Source of the DNA: Tahibacter aquaticus | Lineage (GTDB): Bacteria > Pseudomonadota > Gammaproteobacteria > Xanthomonadales > Rhodanobacteraceae | Assembly: GCF_004363655.1 (NCBI RefSeq) | Contig: NZ_SNZH01000018.1 | Location: 1 to 64,000 of the forward strand | DNA: 64,000 bases | Direction: 5' to 3' | Shown here: piece by piece, positions 16,908 to 26,197 of the stretch | Layout of the letters: the number at the start of each line of letters is the position of its first letter | Position numbering within the stretch: the first letter of the stretch is position 1 | Translations under genes and position numbers: made by a program | Notes under the pieces: model-generated | Database searches by the model: none | Told to the model about the DNA's origin: nothing | What the model saw: only the letters and a program-made list of their open reading frames with translations

Positions 16908-19142
16908 ATGCACGTCAACGCGTGGGGTCGGGTCGTGGGCGGTTTCTGGATGCTGGCGCTGCTGCTGGTGGGATTGCCGCCGTCGCTGCAGGCGAGCGAA
17001 ACGCCGTATTTCCAGGTGATTTCCGCCGACGCCGGCAAGGTCGAGCGGTTGCCATTGCTACAGACGCAGGCGGATGTACAGATCGCCGGCACGATTGCCG
17101 CCGTGCAGCTGCGCCAGCGCTTCGAGAACCGCGGCCAGGTGCCGATCGAAGCGGTCTATGTCTTTCCCGCCTCCATCCATGCGGCCGTCACCGGGCTATC
17201 CCTGCGCATCGGCGAGCGGGAAGTACGCGGCGTGATCCGCGAAAAGCAGAAAGCCGCGGCGGAATACACCGCAGCCAAGGAATCCGGCCGCAATACCGCG
17301 CTGCTGGAACAGCAGTCCGAAGGCATTTTCCGCATGCGCCTGGCGAACATCCTGCCGGGTGACCGCATCGACGTGGTGCTCAGCTACAGCGAGCTGCTGC
17401 TGCCGCGGGAAGGCGTATACGAATTCTTTTTGCCGACTACTTTCGCCAGCGAAGGCGGTCACTACGACGTACGCGCCCAGGGCCAGCGCAGTTCGGCCGA
17501 GGCCGAAGTCACCGACTACAGCTTCGCCCTCCGTGCTGCGCTGAGCGGCCCGCTGCCGTTCGCACGCATCGACAGTCCGTCGCACAGGCTGGCCGTACAG
17601 CGCAGCGATGCACAGCACGCACACCTGCAGTTTGCCGACGAAGAGGTCAAGGCCTCGACGCGCGATTTCGTGCTGCGTTTCTCCTATGCGGGCAACGAGG
17701 TCGCCAGCGGCCTGCTGCTGTATCCCGGTGCCGACGAGAATTTCTTCCTGCTCACGCTGCAGCCGCCGGCGACGGTAGTGCCCGACCAGGTGCCACCGCG
17801 GGAATACCTGTTCGTCGTCGACGTTTCCGGTTCCATGCACGGCGCGCCGCTGGACCTGGCCAAAGTGGTGATGCGCGAACTGCTCGCCGGCCTGCGCGCG
17901 CAGGACCGCTTCAACGTCGTGCTGTTCGCCGGCGGCAGCACCGTGCTCGACGAGCGCGGTTCGCTGCCAGGTACGGCGGACAACCGGCAGCGCGCCTTCG
18001 GCATGATCGACCGCAGCGAAGGCGGTGGCTCCACCGATCTGCAGCAGGCCTTGCTCAAGGCTTACGCCGTGCCACGCCCGGCCGGCATGGCGCGTTCGGT
18101 AGTCGTAGTCACCGACGGCGGCATCATGGCTTCCGACGACGTCTCGCGCCTGATCCGCGCCAACCTCGGCCAGGCCAGCGTGTTTGCCTTCGGCGTCGGC
18201 GCTTCGGTGGACAAAGGCGTGATCCAGCGCCTGGCCCGTGCCGGCACCGGCGAAGCGGTGATGATCGAGAACATGGACGAAGGCCGCGCCCAGGCCCAGG
18301 CCTTCCGCCGCTATATCGAACAGCCGCTGCTGACCCAGGTCGAGGCCAGCTTCGAAGGCTTCGATGCTTACGACGTCACGCCGACACCGATCCCCGACCT
18401 GTTTGCCCAGCGGCCGGTGGTGCTGATCGGCAAGTACCGCGGCGCGGCGCAAGGGCAGATCCGCCTGCGCGGCATCGGTGGCCGTGGACCGTATGCGGCC
18501 AGCATCGCCGTCGCCGGCGGCAATGCGACAGCCGCCAATGCGCCGCTGCGCGCGCTATGGGCGCGCCAGGCGCTGGCCGACCGGCTCGATTTCGCCGCCA
18601 CCTCGGCTGCGGCCGAACCTGCCGCGGCGGAGGAACAAAAGGCATTCGTCACAAAGATAGGTCTGGATTATTCCCTGCTGACGCCGTTCACCGCCTTCGT
18701 CGCCGTCGACACGGCCGTGCGCACCGACCAGCCAGCCGTCGGCGTGAACCAGCCCACGCCACAGCGCGCCTCGGCCGTCGCCAGCTACGGTGCCGGCAGC
18801 GGCAATGCGCTGCTGCTGGCGGCGCAGGCACAGCCGCTGCTCGCCCAGGCCGTCGCCGGTGTGGCACAGCCGGTGCGTGATGTATCTGGCCGGCGGTTTG
18901 CCGAGCAGGGCGGGGCGCTGGTCGACCTGAGCTATCGCAGCGGCCAGCCGCTGCTGCGCATTCGCCGCGACAGCGCAGCCTATCGGCGCCTGCTGGAACT
19001 GCGGCCGGACCTGCGCCAGTGGCTGGAGCTGGGCGAGCGCGTGCTGCTCAATCTCGGCCGCTATGCGGTGCTGATCGACGCGCGCGGCTTCAGCGACTAT
19101 CCCGAGCGCAGCCTGCGCCAGGCACTGGCGCCGACGCCATGA
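16908..19142 (+). CDS. VIT and von Willebrand factor A domain protein
   Basis: A 744-residue exported protein: signal peptide (WMLALLLVGLPPSLQA), VIT domain (residues about 40-160; FENRGQVPIEAVYVFPASIHA and RGVIREKQKAAAEY), then a VWA domain (about 298-470) with an intact MIDAS, DVSGSMHG (Asp305). The C-terminal 250 residues contain a DYSLLTPFTAFVAVD block typical of inter-alpha-trypsin-inhibitor-like bacterial proteins. It lacks the LPxTG tail of the marine sortase-target group. ATG 16908 follows GGGGGAAAGG; TTG 16878 is an alternative. Its stop overlaps the next start, so the two are coupled. Confidence 0.9.
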   Translation: MHVNAWGRVVGGFWMLALLLVGLPPSLQASETPYFQVISADAGKVERLPLLQTQADVQIAGTIAAVQLRQRFENRGQVPIEAVYVFPASIHAAVTGLSLRIGEREVRGVIREKQKAAAEYTAAKESGRNTALLEQQSEGIFRMRLANILPGDRIDVVLSYSELLLPREGVYEFFLPTTFASEGGHYDVRAQGQRSSAEAEVTDYSFALRAALSGPLPFARIDSPSHRLAVQRSDAQHAHLQFADEEVKASTRDFVLRFSYAGNEVASGLLLYPGADENFFLLTLQPPATVVPDQVPPREYLFVVDVSGSMHGAPLDLAKVVMRELLAGLRAQDRFNVVLFAGGSTVLDERGSLPGTADNRQRAFGMIDRSEGGGSTDLQQALLKAYAVPRPAGMARSVVVVTDGGIMASDDVSRLIRANLGQASVFAFGVGASVDKGVIQRLARAGTGEAVMIENMDEGRAQAQAFRRYIEQPLLTQVEASFEGFDAYDVTPTPIPDLFAQRPVVLIGKYRGAAQGQIRLRGIGGRGPYAASIAVAGGNATAANAPLRALWARQALADRLDFAATSAAAEPAAAEEQKAFVTKIGLDYSLLTPFTAFVAVDTAVRTDQPAVGVNQPTPQRASAVASYGAGSGNALLLAAQAQPLLAQAVAGVAQPVRDVSGRRFAEQGGALVDLSYRSGQPLLRIRRDSAAYRRLLELRPDLRQWLELGERVLLNLGRYAVLIDARGFSDYPERSLRQALAPTP

Positions 19143-20056
19143 ACCCGTCCGCGCCGCTGCGCTGGTTGCTGCTGCTGGCACTGGCGCTGTTTTCCCATCT
19201 CGCCCGGCCGGCACGCCAGGATGTGACCTTCATCCTGGCCAGCGACAATCCCGGCCATCAGTTCTTCGCCGCCGCACGCGACTACTACGCCACGCGGCCG
19301 GCACTGGCCGGCACCCTGGTCACCTCGGCGCGTTCGCTGGCCGAGGTGCGCGAATTCCTGCTGCGTTCGCCCTTGCGCGGCAACGCACCCTGGGGCCGCG
19401 TGCGCCTTGTCGCCCATGGTTCGCAATGGCAGGGACTGCGCGTGCCGGTGTTCGCCGAAGGCGCGCTGGCCACCGCCGAGACACTGGATACCGCGCTGGT
19501 CCGGCAGGAGTTTCCGCCGCTGCCGGCGGAGCTGCTCGACCGCGACAGCGTGCTGCGGGTGGAAAGCTGCGGGCTGGGGCGCCGCCCTGCCTTTTTGCGC
19601 CAGCTCGGCCGCCTGTTCAGTGCCGGCGGCAGGCTGCGGGTCGAGGCCAACGAAGGCTATGTCTGGTTTCGCCAGGTGCAGCGCGACGACGGCCATAGCG
19701 ACAGCGTGCGCGAAGAATTGCCCTACCGCGCCCAGGTGGTCGCTGGCGCGGCCGAGCTGGACGACGGCCTGCGCGAGCGGCTGCGCCGGCAATGGCAGGG
19801 CGAGCTGTCCGCACCGCTAGCGTTCGTTGCCGTGCCCCTGCGCATCGACGTGCCGCTGCCCCTGCACGGCGAGGCCGGCTGGCGCCAGCTGCCCCAGCCG
19901 CCCGAGGCGCTGGCGGCGCTGCGCAACTACGGCCTGCGCTGGTCGCAACTGCGCTGGCAGGTGCACGACGGCCGCCTGCAGGGCCTGGCCCTGATCGTGG
20001 TGGCCGCCGCCGATGCGGCGGCACTGGACCGGCAGCAGCTCGGCCTGTCGCTGTGA
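19139..20056 (+). CDS. Exported His/Cys-motif protein coupled to the VIT-VWA gene
   Basis: A 305-residue protein with a signal peptide (LRWLLLLALALFSHLARPA). The first half contains VRLVAHGSQWQGL (His near residue 94) and, 50 residues on, VLRVESCGLGRRPAF (Cys near 143), each at the end of a hydrophobic strand, the spacing seen in caspase-like (clan CD) folds with a His/Cys dyad. The second half has no recognised domain. No sortase TLxTC motif is present. The ATG overlaps the VIT-VWA stop codon, so the two proteins are probably made together and may work together in the periplasm or on the surface. Function is unproven. Confidence 0.7.
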   Translation: MNPSAPLRWLLLLALALFSHLARPARQDVTFILASDNPGHQFFAAARDYYATRPALAGTLVTSARSLAEVREFLLRSPLRGNAPWGRVRLVAHGSQWQGLRVPVFAEGALATAETLDTALVRQEFPPLPAELLDRDSVLRVESCGLGRRPAFLRQLGRLFSAGGRLRVEANEGYVWFRQVQRDDGHSDSVREELPYRAQVVAGAAELDDGLRERLRRQWQGELSAPLAFVAVPLRIDVPLPLHGEAGWRQLPQPPEALAALRNYGLRWSQLRWQVHDGRLQGLALIVVAAADAAALDRQQLGLSL

Positions 20057-20063
20057 ACCGGCT

Positions 20064-20558
20064 TCAGCTCACGCTGGCTGGCACCAGCAAGGCCAGCGCA
20101 AACACGCCGATCATGGCAAAGGCCAGCGCCACCTTGACCAGGGTGCCGACCAGCAGGCCGACCCAGGTGCCGACGCCGACATGCGCTGCGCGCTTGAGTG
20201 TGCTGCCGGCAATCAGCTCGCCGGCCAGCGCACCGAGGAAGGGGCCGAGAATGAGCCCGGGCAGGCTGAAGAAGAAACCGACCAGGGTGCCCACGGCGGC
20301 GCCGAACAAGGCCCAGGCACTGGCCCCGACGCGTTTTGCCCCGAGCAGGCTGGCGGCGATGTCGGCGGCGATGGCCAGTGCGCAGAGAATGCCGAGTACG
20401 CCCAGCGTCCACGGGCCGACATGCACGAAATTGTCGTTCCAGGCGGCGAGGAACATGCCGGCAAACATCAGCGGAATGCCGGGCAGCGCCGGCAGCACCG
20501 TGCCGAACAGGCCGACGACGATCATGACGGCAGCCAGCAGATAAAGCGCGATGGTCAT
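20064..20558 (-). CDS. DUF456 family membrane protein
   Basis: A 164-residue inner-membrane protein with about five hydrophobic helices and glycine-rich turns, matching DUF456: VGLFGTVLPALPGIPLMFAG at the start and GFFFSLPGLILGPFLGALAG in the middle. Function is unknown. ATG 20558 has AGGGAA upstream. It is convergent with the VIT-VWA/His-Cys operon and divergent from the RIO-like kinase, with only 50 bases between the two start codons. Confidence 0.88.
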   Translation of the reverse strand: MTIALYLLAAVMIVVGLFGTVLPALPGIPLMFAGMFLAAWNDNFVHVGPWTLGVLGILCALAIAADIAASLLGAKRVGASAWALFGAAVGTLVGFFFSLPGLILGPFLGALAGELIAGSTLKRAAHVGVGTWVGLLVGTLVKVALAFAMIGVFALALLVPASVS

Positions 20559-20581
20559 CAGGTTCCCTGTAGGCAGGAGGC

Positions 20582-20608
20582 CGCGGCAGCGCATGCTACG
20601 CTGCCGCG
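20582..20608. other. Hairpin directly in front of the RIO-like kinase start
   Basis: A 10-bp perfect GC stem (CGCGGCAGCG 20582-20591 with 20599-20608, 7-nt loop) ends on the base before ATG 20609. It fills the place of a ribosome binding site in a 50-base divergent intergenic region, so it could limit translation or be an operator. Confidence 0.55.
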
Positions 20609-21283
20609 ATGGAGCATAGTCCCGCAGAAACCCGCGAACTACTCAAGGCCGATACGTTTGGGCATATCGAGCGAGTGCAATGCGGTGAGGAAATTTTCGT
20701 CCGCCGCGACACGCGCAGTGCGCACTGGCTGCTGCGCGGCCTGGCGCGCTGGGCCGCAGGGCATGAAGCCCGCGGGCTGGAACGCCTGCACGGCCTCGAC
20801 GGCGTACCGCAGCTGCGCCGCTGGGACGGCCACGTACTGGAGCGCAGCTATATCGCCGGCGAACCCATGCAGGTGGCACAGCCGCGCGAGCCGAACTGGT
20901 ATCGCGATGCGCACCGCCTGATCAAGCAGCTGCGTGCCCGCGGACTGGCCCACAACGACACCGCCAAAGAGCCGAACTGGCTGGTGCGCAGCGACGGTTC
21001 GCCGGCCTTGCTCGACCTGCAGATCTGCTGGATCAGCCGCCGCCGCGGCGCCTGGTTCCGCATGCTGGCGCGGGAAGACCTGCGTCACCTGCTCAAGCAC
21101 AAGCGCAGCTATTGCCCGCAGGCCGTGACGCCGGTGGAATGGCGCCTGCTCAAGCGCCGCTCCTGGCTGGCGCGTACCTGGAAAGCCACCGGCAAGCGCG
21201 TATACAAGTACATTGCGCGGCGCTGGTTCGGCTACTGGGACGACGACGGCGGCGCGCTGTCGTCGCGGCGCCGGCCGCAGTAG
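20609..21283 (+). CDS. RIO/Kdo-kinase-like protein kinase
   Basis: A 224-residue single-domain kinase of the protein-kinase-like superfamily. The catalytic loop is GLAHNDTAKEPNWLV (Asp near residue 115), followed by ALLDLQICW, where Asp stands in the DFG-equivalent metal-binding position; the glycine-rich loop is weak, as in RIO and lipopolysaccharide kinases. Homologues in Xanthomonadales are called Ser/Thr kinases, but the substrate may instead be a sugar or lipid. A basic tail (RRSWLARTWKATGKRVYKY) could bind membrane or nucleic acid. No ribosome binding site is visible, since a hairpin occupies that place. Confidence 0.78.
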   Translation: MEHSPAETRELLKADTFGHIERVQCGEEIFVRRDTRSAHWLLRGLARWAAGHEARGLERLHGLDGVPQLRRWDGHVLERSYIAGEPMQVAQPREPNWYRDAHRLIKQLRARGLAHNDTAKEPNWLVRSDGSPALLDLQICWISRRRGAWFRMLAREDLRHLLKHKRSYCPQAVTPVEWRLLKRRSWLARTWKATGKRVYKYIARRWFGYWDDDGGALSSRRRPQ

Positions 21284-21288
21284 CTACG

Positions 21289-22530
21289 TCAGGCCGCGTC
21301 GAAGCCGTTGGCGAAGATGCGGTCGTCCGATTCCACCGCACCGATGTCGCAGGCCGCGCCCAGCGGCCGGGCCACGCCGCGCTGGTCGCTGCTTTCGCAG
21401 GGCAGGGCGGCACCGGTTGCGGCGCCGCGGTCCACGGCAGAGCTGTTGGCCGCCGGCATCTGCGTTTCGGTAGGCCCGCCGTTGGGGGCCAGCGGCAGCA
21501 GGCGCGGGTTCAGCGGCTGCGCTGCGCTGCCGATCTGGTCGCCGGCCTGGGCCAGCAGCAGGCAGAGCGAAGCGGGATTGCCGATCAGGTTATGCCCCAG
21601 CGACAGCAGGTTGGCCGAACTGCCGACGCAATCGGGATTGTTGCTGCCGCCGACGATGAGGCTGAAATCGATATTCGCCGCGAGCAGGCTGTTGGCCAGT
21701 TCGACCGGTGCCTGCGCCACGATGGCGCCGTCGCCGCTGTCGTCGGCATCGGCATCGGCCGTATTGCCGGCGGCGGTCACGTTGTTGAGCCGCGCCGGTC
21801 CGGCAAACAGGGCAGCGCTGCCGTCGGTCAAACTTTGATTGGCATTGAAGGTGGTATTGCGGATCTGCGCCGTCGTGCTGCCGCTGTAGTACAGCGCACC
21901 GCCGCCCTGGCCGCCCGCTGCCGTCGTCGAATTGCCGTGGAAGGTGCTGGCGTCGATGCTCAGCGGACCCTGCGCCGCGATACCGCCGGCAAAGCCCGCG
22001 CTGTTGTTGGCGATGGCGCAGGCCTCGATGCGCAGCGGCCAGCCCGGTGCTGTGCGTACCGCGCCGCCGCTGCTGTCGCCACCGTTGCGCACGGTCACGC
22101 CGCGCAGCAGCACGCCGGCACTGCCCGCCGCCGGTGCCGCCAGCCCGGCGGCAATATCGAAGACGCGTTCGTTGCGGTCGCCACGGACGATGGTGCTGTC
22201 GGCACCGGCGCCGACGATCTCGATACCGTTGCGGCGCACGTCCAGGTCGCCGGATACATTGCCGTCTTCCGGCGTGCCGGTGCGTTCCAGCCGGTACGTG
22301 CCCAGGGGCAGGTCGATGCGATCGAACGGCGGCGGCTGGCCGCGGCCGCATTCCCCGGCGGCGCTGCCCGAGGCCAGGTTGCTGTTGGCGGCGCTGATGG
22401 CTTCGCGCAGGCTGCATTGGCCGTCGTTGGCCACGCTATCGTCCTGCGTGGTGACGAGCAGGGCTGCCTGGGCTTGGCCACAGGCAGCGGAAAAGAGCAG
22501 TACCAGGCAGGCAACGCGGTCGATGGTCAT
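21289..22530 (-). CDS. Secreted CSLREA / choice-of-anchor-Q beta-helix protein
   Basis: A 413-residue exported protein. A signal peptide (ACLVLLFSAACGQAQA) is followed by the CSLREAISAANSN signature and a parallel beta-helix rich in NNT/GNT turns (residues 90-330). The block GGPTETQMPAANSSAVDRG with DQRGVARPLGAACDIGAVE is the choice-of-anchor-Q region. The protein ends in DDRIFANGFDAA, a short tail shared in form with two other secreted proteins in this window. It is likely a surface or extracellular protein; role unknown. The gene is convergent with the RIO-like kinase, five bases apart. Confidence 0.88.
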   Translation of the reverse strand: MTIDRVACLVLLFSAACGQAQAALLVTTQDDSVANDGQCSLREAISAANSNLASGSAAGECGRGQPPPFDRIDLPLGTYRLERTGTPEDGNVSGDLDVRRNGIEIVGAGADSTIVRGDRNERVFDIAAGLAAPAAGSAGVLLRGVTVRNGGDSSGGAVRTAPGWPLRIEACAIANNSAGFAGGIAAQGPLSIDASTFHGNSTTAAGGQGGGALYYSGSTTAQIRNTTFNANQSLTDGSAALFAGPARLNNVTAAGNTADADADDSGDGAIVAQAPVELANSLLAANIDFSLIVGGSNNPDCVGSSANLLSLGHNLIGNPASLCLLLAQAGDQIGSAAQPLNPRLLPLAPNGGPTETQMPAANSSAVDRGAATGAALPCESSDQRGVARPLGAACDIGAVESDDRIFANGFDAA

Positions 22531-22604
22531 GCGCCGATAGTCCAGCTACGGCGACAGCCAGACAAGCGGGCAGAACGGCTCCGTCTGTCCGTTTGCGGGA
22601 TACC

Positions 22605-22636
22605 GGGCAGCCGGCGCTCCCCGGCGCCGGCTGCCC
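22605..22636. other. GC-rich hairpin after tonB
   Basis: A 13-bp perfect stem (22605-22617 with 22624-22636, loop TCCCCG) lies 22 bases past the tonB stop, before the CSLREA gene on the same strand. There is no U tract, so termination is possible but not shown. Confidence 0.5.
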
Positions 22637-22657
22637 TCGGCCTGTTCAAGGATGGGC

Positions 22658-23308
22658 TCAAAGCTCGGTCAGCTTGAACGCAATCGGCACCAGGCCGTAG
22701 GCGGCGATGGGCTGGCCATTGCGTGTGCCAGGTTCGAAGCGCCATTTCATGACAGCGGCCTTGGCGGCACGGTCCAGTCTCACGAACCCGGAGGATCTCT
22801 CGATCTCGATCTCCTGCGGCACGCCGTCGACGCCGACGAGCACGCGCAACATCACGGTGCCTTGTTCCTTGTCCCTGGTTGATTCACGCGGATAGACCAC
22901 GGGACGGGTTGACGAGTAGCTGAGCGCACTGGGCTTGGTCTCCGCCACGGCCACCTCGACTGGTCCCGGCGCCACGGTGACGTTATCTGCCGGGGTGGAC
23001 ATGGGCGTGATCTGCTCAGTGATTAGCGGGACCACTTTCTCAGGCTGTGGCGGCAGCTTGACCGCTTGCGGGCGGACCTGCGGCTTGGGTTTGTCCTCGA
23101 TCTTGAGTTCCGGCGGCGGCGGAGGCGGCGGCGGTTCTTCTTTCTTCACCGAAACGGTGAGGACGGGGGTTGCGGCGGGCTTTTCCAGCGGCACGAAGGC
23201 CGGTGGCGCCAATATGGCCAGCAGGGCCAGCGCGTGCAGCGCCAGCGTCACGCTGATGGCCGAGCTGCGCTTCCACTGGAAGCGCGGGTCCAAGGTCATG
23301 CTTGCCAT
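22658..23308 (-). CDS. tonB: TonB-family energy transducer
   Basis: A 216-residue inner-membrane protein: one N-terminal signal anchor (SAISVTLALHALALLAILAP), a periplasmic proline-rich spacer (eight consecutive prolines then KP/RP repeats, residues 55-95) and a C-terminal TonB domain (about 130-214) with TRPVVYPRESTRD, GTVMLRVLVGVDGVP and KAAVMKWRFEPGTRNGQPI. It couples the proton gradient to outer-membrane receptors; ExbB/ExbD are not in the window. ATG 23308 has AGGGGAAA upstream. It is divergent from the sulfate transport operon. Confidence 0.9.
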   Translation of the reverse strand: MASMTLDPRFQWKRSSAISVTLALHALALLAILAPPAFVPLEKPAATPVLTVSVKKEEPPPPPPPPELKIEDKPKPQVRPQAVKLPPQPEKVVPLITEQITPMSTPADNVTVAPGPVEVAVAETKPSALSYSSTRPVVYPRESTRDKEQGTVMLRVLVGVDGVPQEIEIERSSGFVRLDRAAKAAVMKWRFEPGTRNGQPIAAYGLVPIAFKLTEL

Positions 23309-23498
23309 GGTGTTTCCCCTGAGTCGGCGGGCTGCCGTCGAAGGGCTGCAACGCCGCCATTTCCGCGCCGGGGTTAGCACCTGCGCAGTTTTGCAACAGG
23401 GCACATGGCATAAGGTGATAACGGCGCGTCAATTCCGGCTTAACCGGGGGCGGATTAGTCTCGCCACCAGCCTCTACTAACCGATCGGTGCCACTGCC

Positions 23499-24503
23499 AT
23501 GTCGATGTCCTTGCGCCAAACTCTGCTGGGTTCGCTGCTGTGGCTGGGTGCCATCGGCGCCCAGGCGGCCGACGTCTCCCTGCTCAACGTCTCCTACGAC
23601 CCCACGCGGGAACTGTACAAAGACATCAATGCCGCCTTCGCCGAACAGTACAAAAAGGACAAGGGCGACAGCGTCACCGTCAACGCTTCGCACGGCGGCT
23701 CGGGCAAGCAGGCGCGTTCCGTCATCGACGGCCTGGAAGCCGATGTGGTCACCCTGGCCCTGGCCTACGACATCGATGCCATCGCCGAGAAAGGCCTGGT
23801 CGCCGCCGATTGGCAGAAGCGCCTGCCGCACAACTCCACGCCGTACACCTCGACCATCGTCTTCCTCGTGCGCAAGGGCAACCCCAAGGGCATCAAGGAC
23901 TGGAACGACCTGATCAAGCCCGGCGTCGAGGTGATCACGCCGAACCCGAAGACCTCCGGCGGCGCGCGCTGGAACTACCTCGCCGCCTGGGGCTATGCCC
24001 TGCGCCAGCCCGGCGGCAACGACGCCAAGGCCAAGGAATTCGTCGCCGCGCTGTTCAAGAACGTGCCGGTGCTGGATACCGGCGCGCGCGGCTCCACCAC
24101 CACCTTCGTGCAGCGTGGCATCGGCGATGTGCTGCTGGCCTGGGAAAACGAAGCGCTGCTCGCGCGGCAGGAACTGGGCAAGGACGAATTCGAGATCGTC
24201 GCGCCGTCCATCTCCATCCTGGCCGAACCGCCCATCGCGCTGGTCGACAAAGTCGCCGACAAGCACGGCACCCGTGCAGTGGCCGAGGCCTACCTGAAAT
24301 TCCTCTACACCCCGGCCGCGCAGGACATCGCCGGCAAGCACTACTACCGCCCCTACGACGAAAAGGCCGCGGCCAAGTACGCCTCCGTGTTTCCCAAAGT
24401 GAACACCTTCACCATCGACGCGGAATTCGGCGGCTGGAAGAAAGCCCAGGCCACCCATTTCGCCGACGGCGGCGTGTTCGACCAGCTCAACGTCGGCAAG
24501 TAG
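23499..24503 (+). CDS. sbp: Sulfate/thiosulfate ABC transporter substrate-binding protein
   Basis: A 334-residue periplasmic protein with a signal peptide ([17 protein letters not shown]). Family blocks seen: [20 protein letters not shown], the sulfate-contacting [23 protein letters not shown], and [20 protein letters not shown]. These fit Sbp/CysP; the two differ little in sequence, so sulfate or thiosulfate preference is open. First gene of the operon sbp-cysT-cysW-cysA with gaps of 6, 1 and 1 bases. The 190-base region upstream, shared with tonB, should hold the promoter, but no certain CysB site could be read. Confidence 0.93.
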   Translation: MSMSLRQTLLGSLLWLGAIGAQAADVSLLNVSYDPTRELYKDINAAFAEQYKKDKGDSVTVNASHGGSGKQARSVIDGLEADVVTLALAYDIDAIAEKGLVAADWQKRLPHNSTPYTSTIVFLVRKGNPKGIKDWNDLIKPGVEVITPNPKTSGGARWNYLAAWGYALRQPGGNDAKAKEFVAALFKNVPVLDTGARGSTTTFVQRGIGDVLLAWENEALLARQELGKDEFEIVAPSISILAEPPIALVDKVADKHGTRAVAEAYLKFLYTPAAQDIAGKHYYRPYDEKAAAKYASVFPKVNTFTIDAEFGGWKKAQATHFADGGVFDQLNVGK

Positions 24504-24509
24504 GACTTC

Positions 24510-25328
24510 ATGGCGCGCCGCGTACTACCCGGATTCGGCCTCAGCCTGGGCTTCGTGCTGACCTGGCTGGGCCTGATCGTCCTGCTGCCGCTGGCGGCAC
24601 TCGCGCTGAAGGCCTCGGGCATCGGCTTCGGCGGGCTCTGGACCATGGTCACGACGCCGGCGGTGCTGGCCGCGCTGAAGCTGTCCTTCGGCGCGGCCGT
24701 CTTGTCGGCGGTGATCAACGCGATCGCTGGTTTGCTGGTGGCCTGGGTGCTGGTGCGCTATTCGTTCCCGGGCCGGCGTTTCTTCGATGCCCTGGTCGAC
24801 CTGCCGTTCGCCCTGCCCACCGCCGTCGCCGGCATCGCGCTGACGGCGCTGTACGCACCGAAAGGCTGGATCGGCGCCCTGCTGGCGCCGCTGGGCATCA
24901 AGGTCGCCTTCACCCCGCTGGGCGTGCTGATTGCGATGGTGTTCGTCGGCTTTCCCTTCGTCGTGCGCACCTTGCAGCCGGTCCTGGAATCGCTCGACCG
25001 CGATATCGAGGAAGCCGCCACCAGCCTCGGCGCCAGCCGCTGGCAGACCTTCACCCGCGTGCTGTTCCCGTTGCTGCTGCCGGCGCTGCTGACCGGTTTC
25101 GCCCTGGCCCTGGCGCGCGCCGTCGGCGAATACGGCTCGGTCATCTTCATTGCCGGCAATATCCCGATGAAATCCGAAATCCTGCCCCTGGTCATCGTGA
25201 AACAATTGGAACAATTCAAATATGCCGATGCCGCCGCGGTCGGCATCGTGATGCTGGCGCTGTCGTTCCTGCTGCTGCTGGCCATCAGCCTGCTGCAGCG
25301 CTGGAGCCGGCGCTGGGCGGAGCGCTGA
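24510..25328 (+). CDS. cysT: Sulfate ABC transporter permease CysT (CysU)
   Basis: A 272-residue inner-membrane permease, first of the two that form the sulfate/thiosulfate channel. About six helices; the EAA loop that contacts the CysA ATPase is [21 protein letters not shown]. The N-terminal [21 protein letters not shown] and the [19 protein letters not shown] block are typical of CysT. It starts six bases after the sbp stop and one base precedes cysW, so it is translated as part of the operon. Confidence 0.94.
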   Translation: MARRVLPGFGLSLGFVLTWLGLIVLLPLAALALKASGIGFGGLWTMVTTPAVLAALKLSFGAAVLSAVINAIAGLLVAWVLVRYSFPGRRFFDALVDLPFALPTAVAGIALTALYAPKGWIGALLAPLGIKVAFTPLGVLIAMVFVGFPFVVRTLQPVLESLDRDIEEAATSLGASRWQTFTRVLFPLLLPALLTGFALALARAVGEYGSVIFIAGNIPMKSEILPLVIVKQLEQFKYADAAAVGIVMLALSFLLLLAISLLQRWSRRWAER

Positions 25329-25329
25329 G

Positions 25330-26196
25330 ATGGAAGCCGCCCTGCCGCTGCAGCGTTCCCGTTTCACCGCGCGCCGCCTGGTGCATGCGCTGCTGATCCT
25401 TGCCGCGCTGGCCTTCCTGGCCGTCTTCCTGCTGTTGCCGCTGGCTGCCGTGTTCGTCGAAGCCCTGCGCAAGGGCCTGGGCACCTACGTCGCCGCCGTC
25501 GTGCACCCGGAAGCGATCGCCGCGATCAAGCTGACCCTGCTCGTCGCCGCCATCGCCGTGCCGCTCAACACCGTGTTCGGCGTGGCCGCGGCCTGGGCCA
25601 TGACGCGCTTCGACTTCCGCGGCAAGGCCGTGCTCGGCGCCATCATCGACCTGCCGTTCTCCGTGTCGCCCGTGGTCTCGGGCCTGATCTACGTGCTGCT
25701 GTTCGGCGCGCAGGGCTGGTTCGGCCCCTGGCTGCAGGAACACGACATCAAGCTGATCTTCGCCGTGCCCGGCCTGGTGCTGGCGACCATCTTCGTCACC
25801 CTGCCGTTCGTCGCGCGCGAGCTGATACCGCTGATGCAATCCCAGGGCAGCGACGAAGAAGAAGCCGCGCGCGTACTCGGCGCCAGCGGCTGGCAGATCT
25901 TCTTCCGCGTCACCCTGCCGAATATCCGCTGGGCGCTGCTGTACGGCGTACTGCTGTGCAATGCGCGCGCGATGGGCGAGTTCGGCGCGGTTTCCGTGGT
26001 GTCCGGCCATATCCGCGGCCTCACCAACACGCTGCCGCTGCATGTGGAAATTCTCTACAACGACTACAACTACGCCGGCGCCTTCGCGGTTGCCTCGCTG
26101 CTGGCGTTCCTGGCCCTGGTCACCCTGGGGCTGAAGACCTTCCTGGAATGGCGCTACGGCACCGAACTTGCCGCCCGTGCGGGCCGCGGACACTGA
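25330..26196 (+). CDS. cysW: Sulfate ABC transporter permease CysW
   Basis: A 288-residue inner-membrane permease, partner of CysT. Hydrophobic helices are interrupted by the EAA loop [40 protein letters not shown] and [20 protein letters not shown] are CysW landmarks. It lies one base after cysT and one base before the cysA start. The order T-W-A after the binding protein matches the enterobacterial cys operon. Confidence 0.94.
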   Translation: MEAALPLQRSRFTARRLVHALLILAALAFLAVFLLLPLAAVFVEALRKGLGTYVAAVVHPEAIAAIKLTLLVAAIAVPLNTVFGVAAAWAMTRFDFRGKAVLGAIIDLPFSVSPVVSGLIYVLLFGAQGWFGPWLQEHDIKLIFAVPGLVLATIFVTLPFVARELIPLMQSQGSDEEEAARVLGASGWQIFFRVTLPNIRWALLYGVLLCNARAMGEFGAVSVVSGHIRGLTNTLPLHVEILYNDYNYAGAFAVASLLAFLALVTLGLKTFLEWRYGTELAARAGRGH

Positions 26197-26197
26197 C

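Noticed and set aside
19139-20056. Class GN sortase partner of the VIT-VWA protein
   Set aside because: No TLxTC motif and wrong length; the VIT-VWA protein also lacks an LPxTG-type tail.
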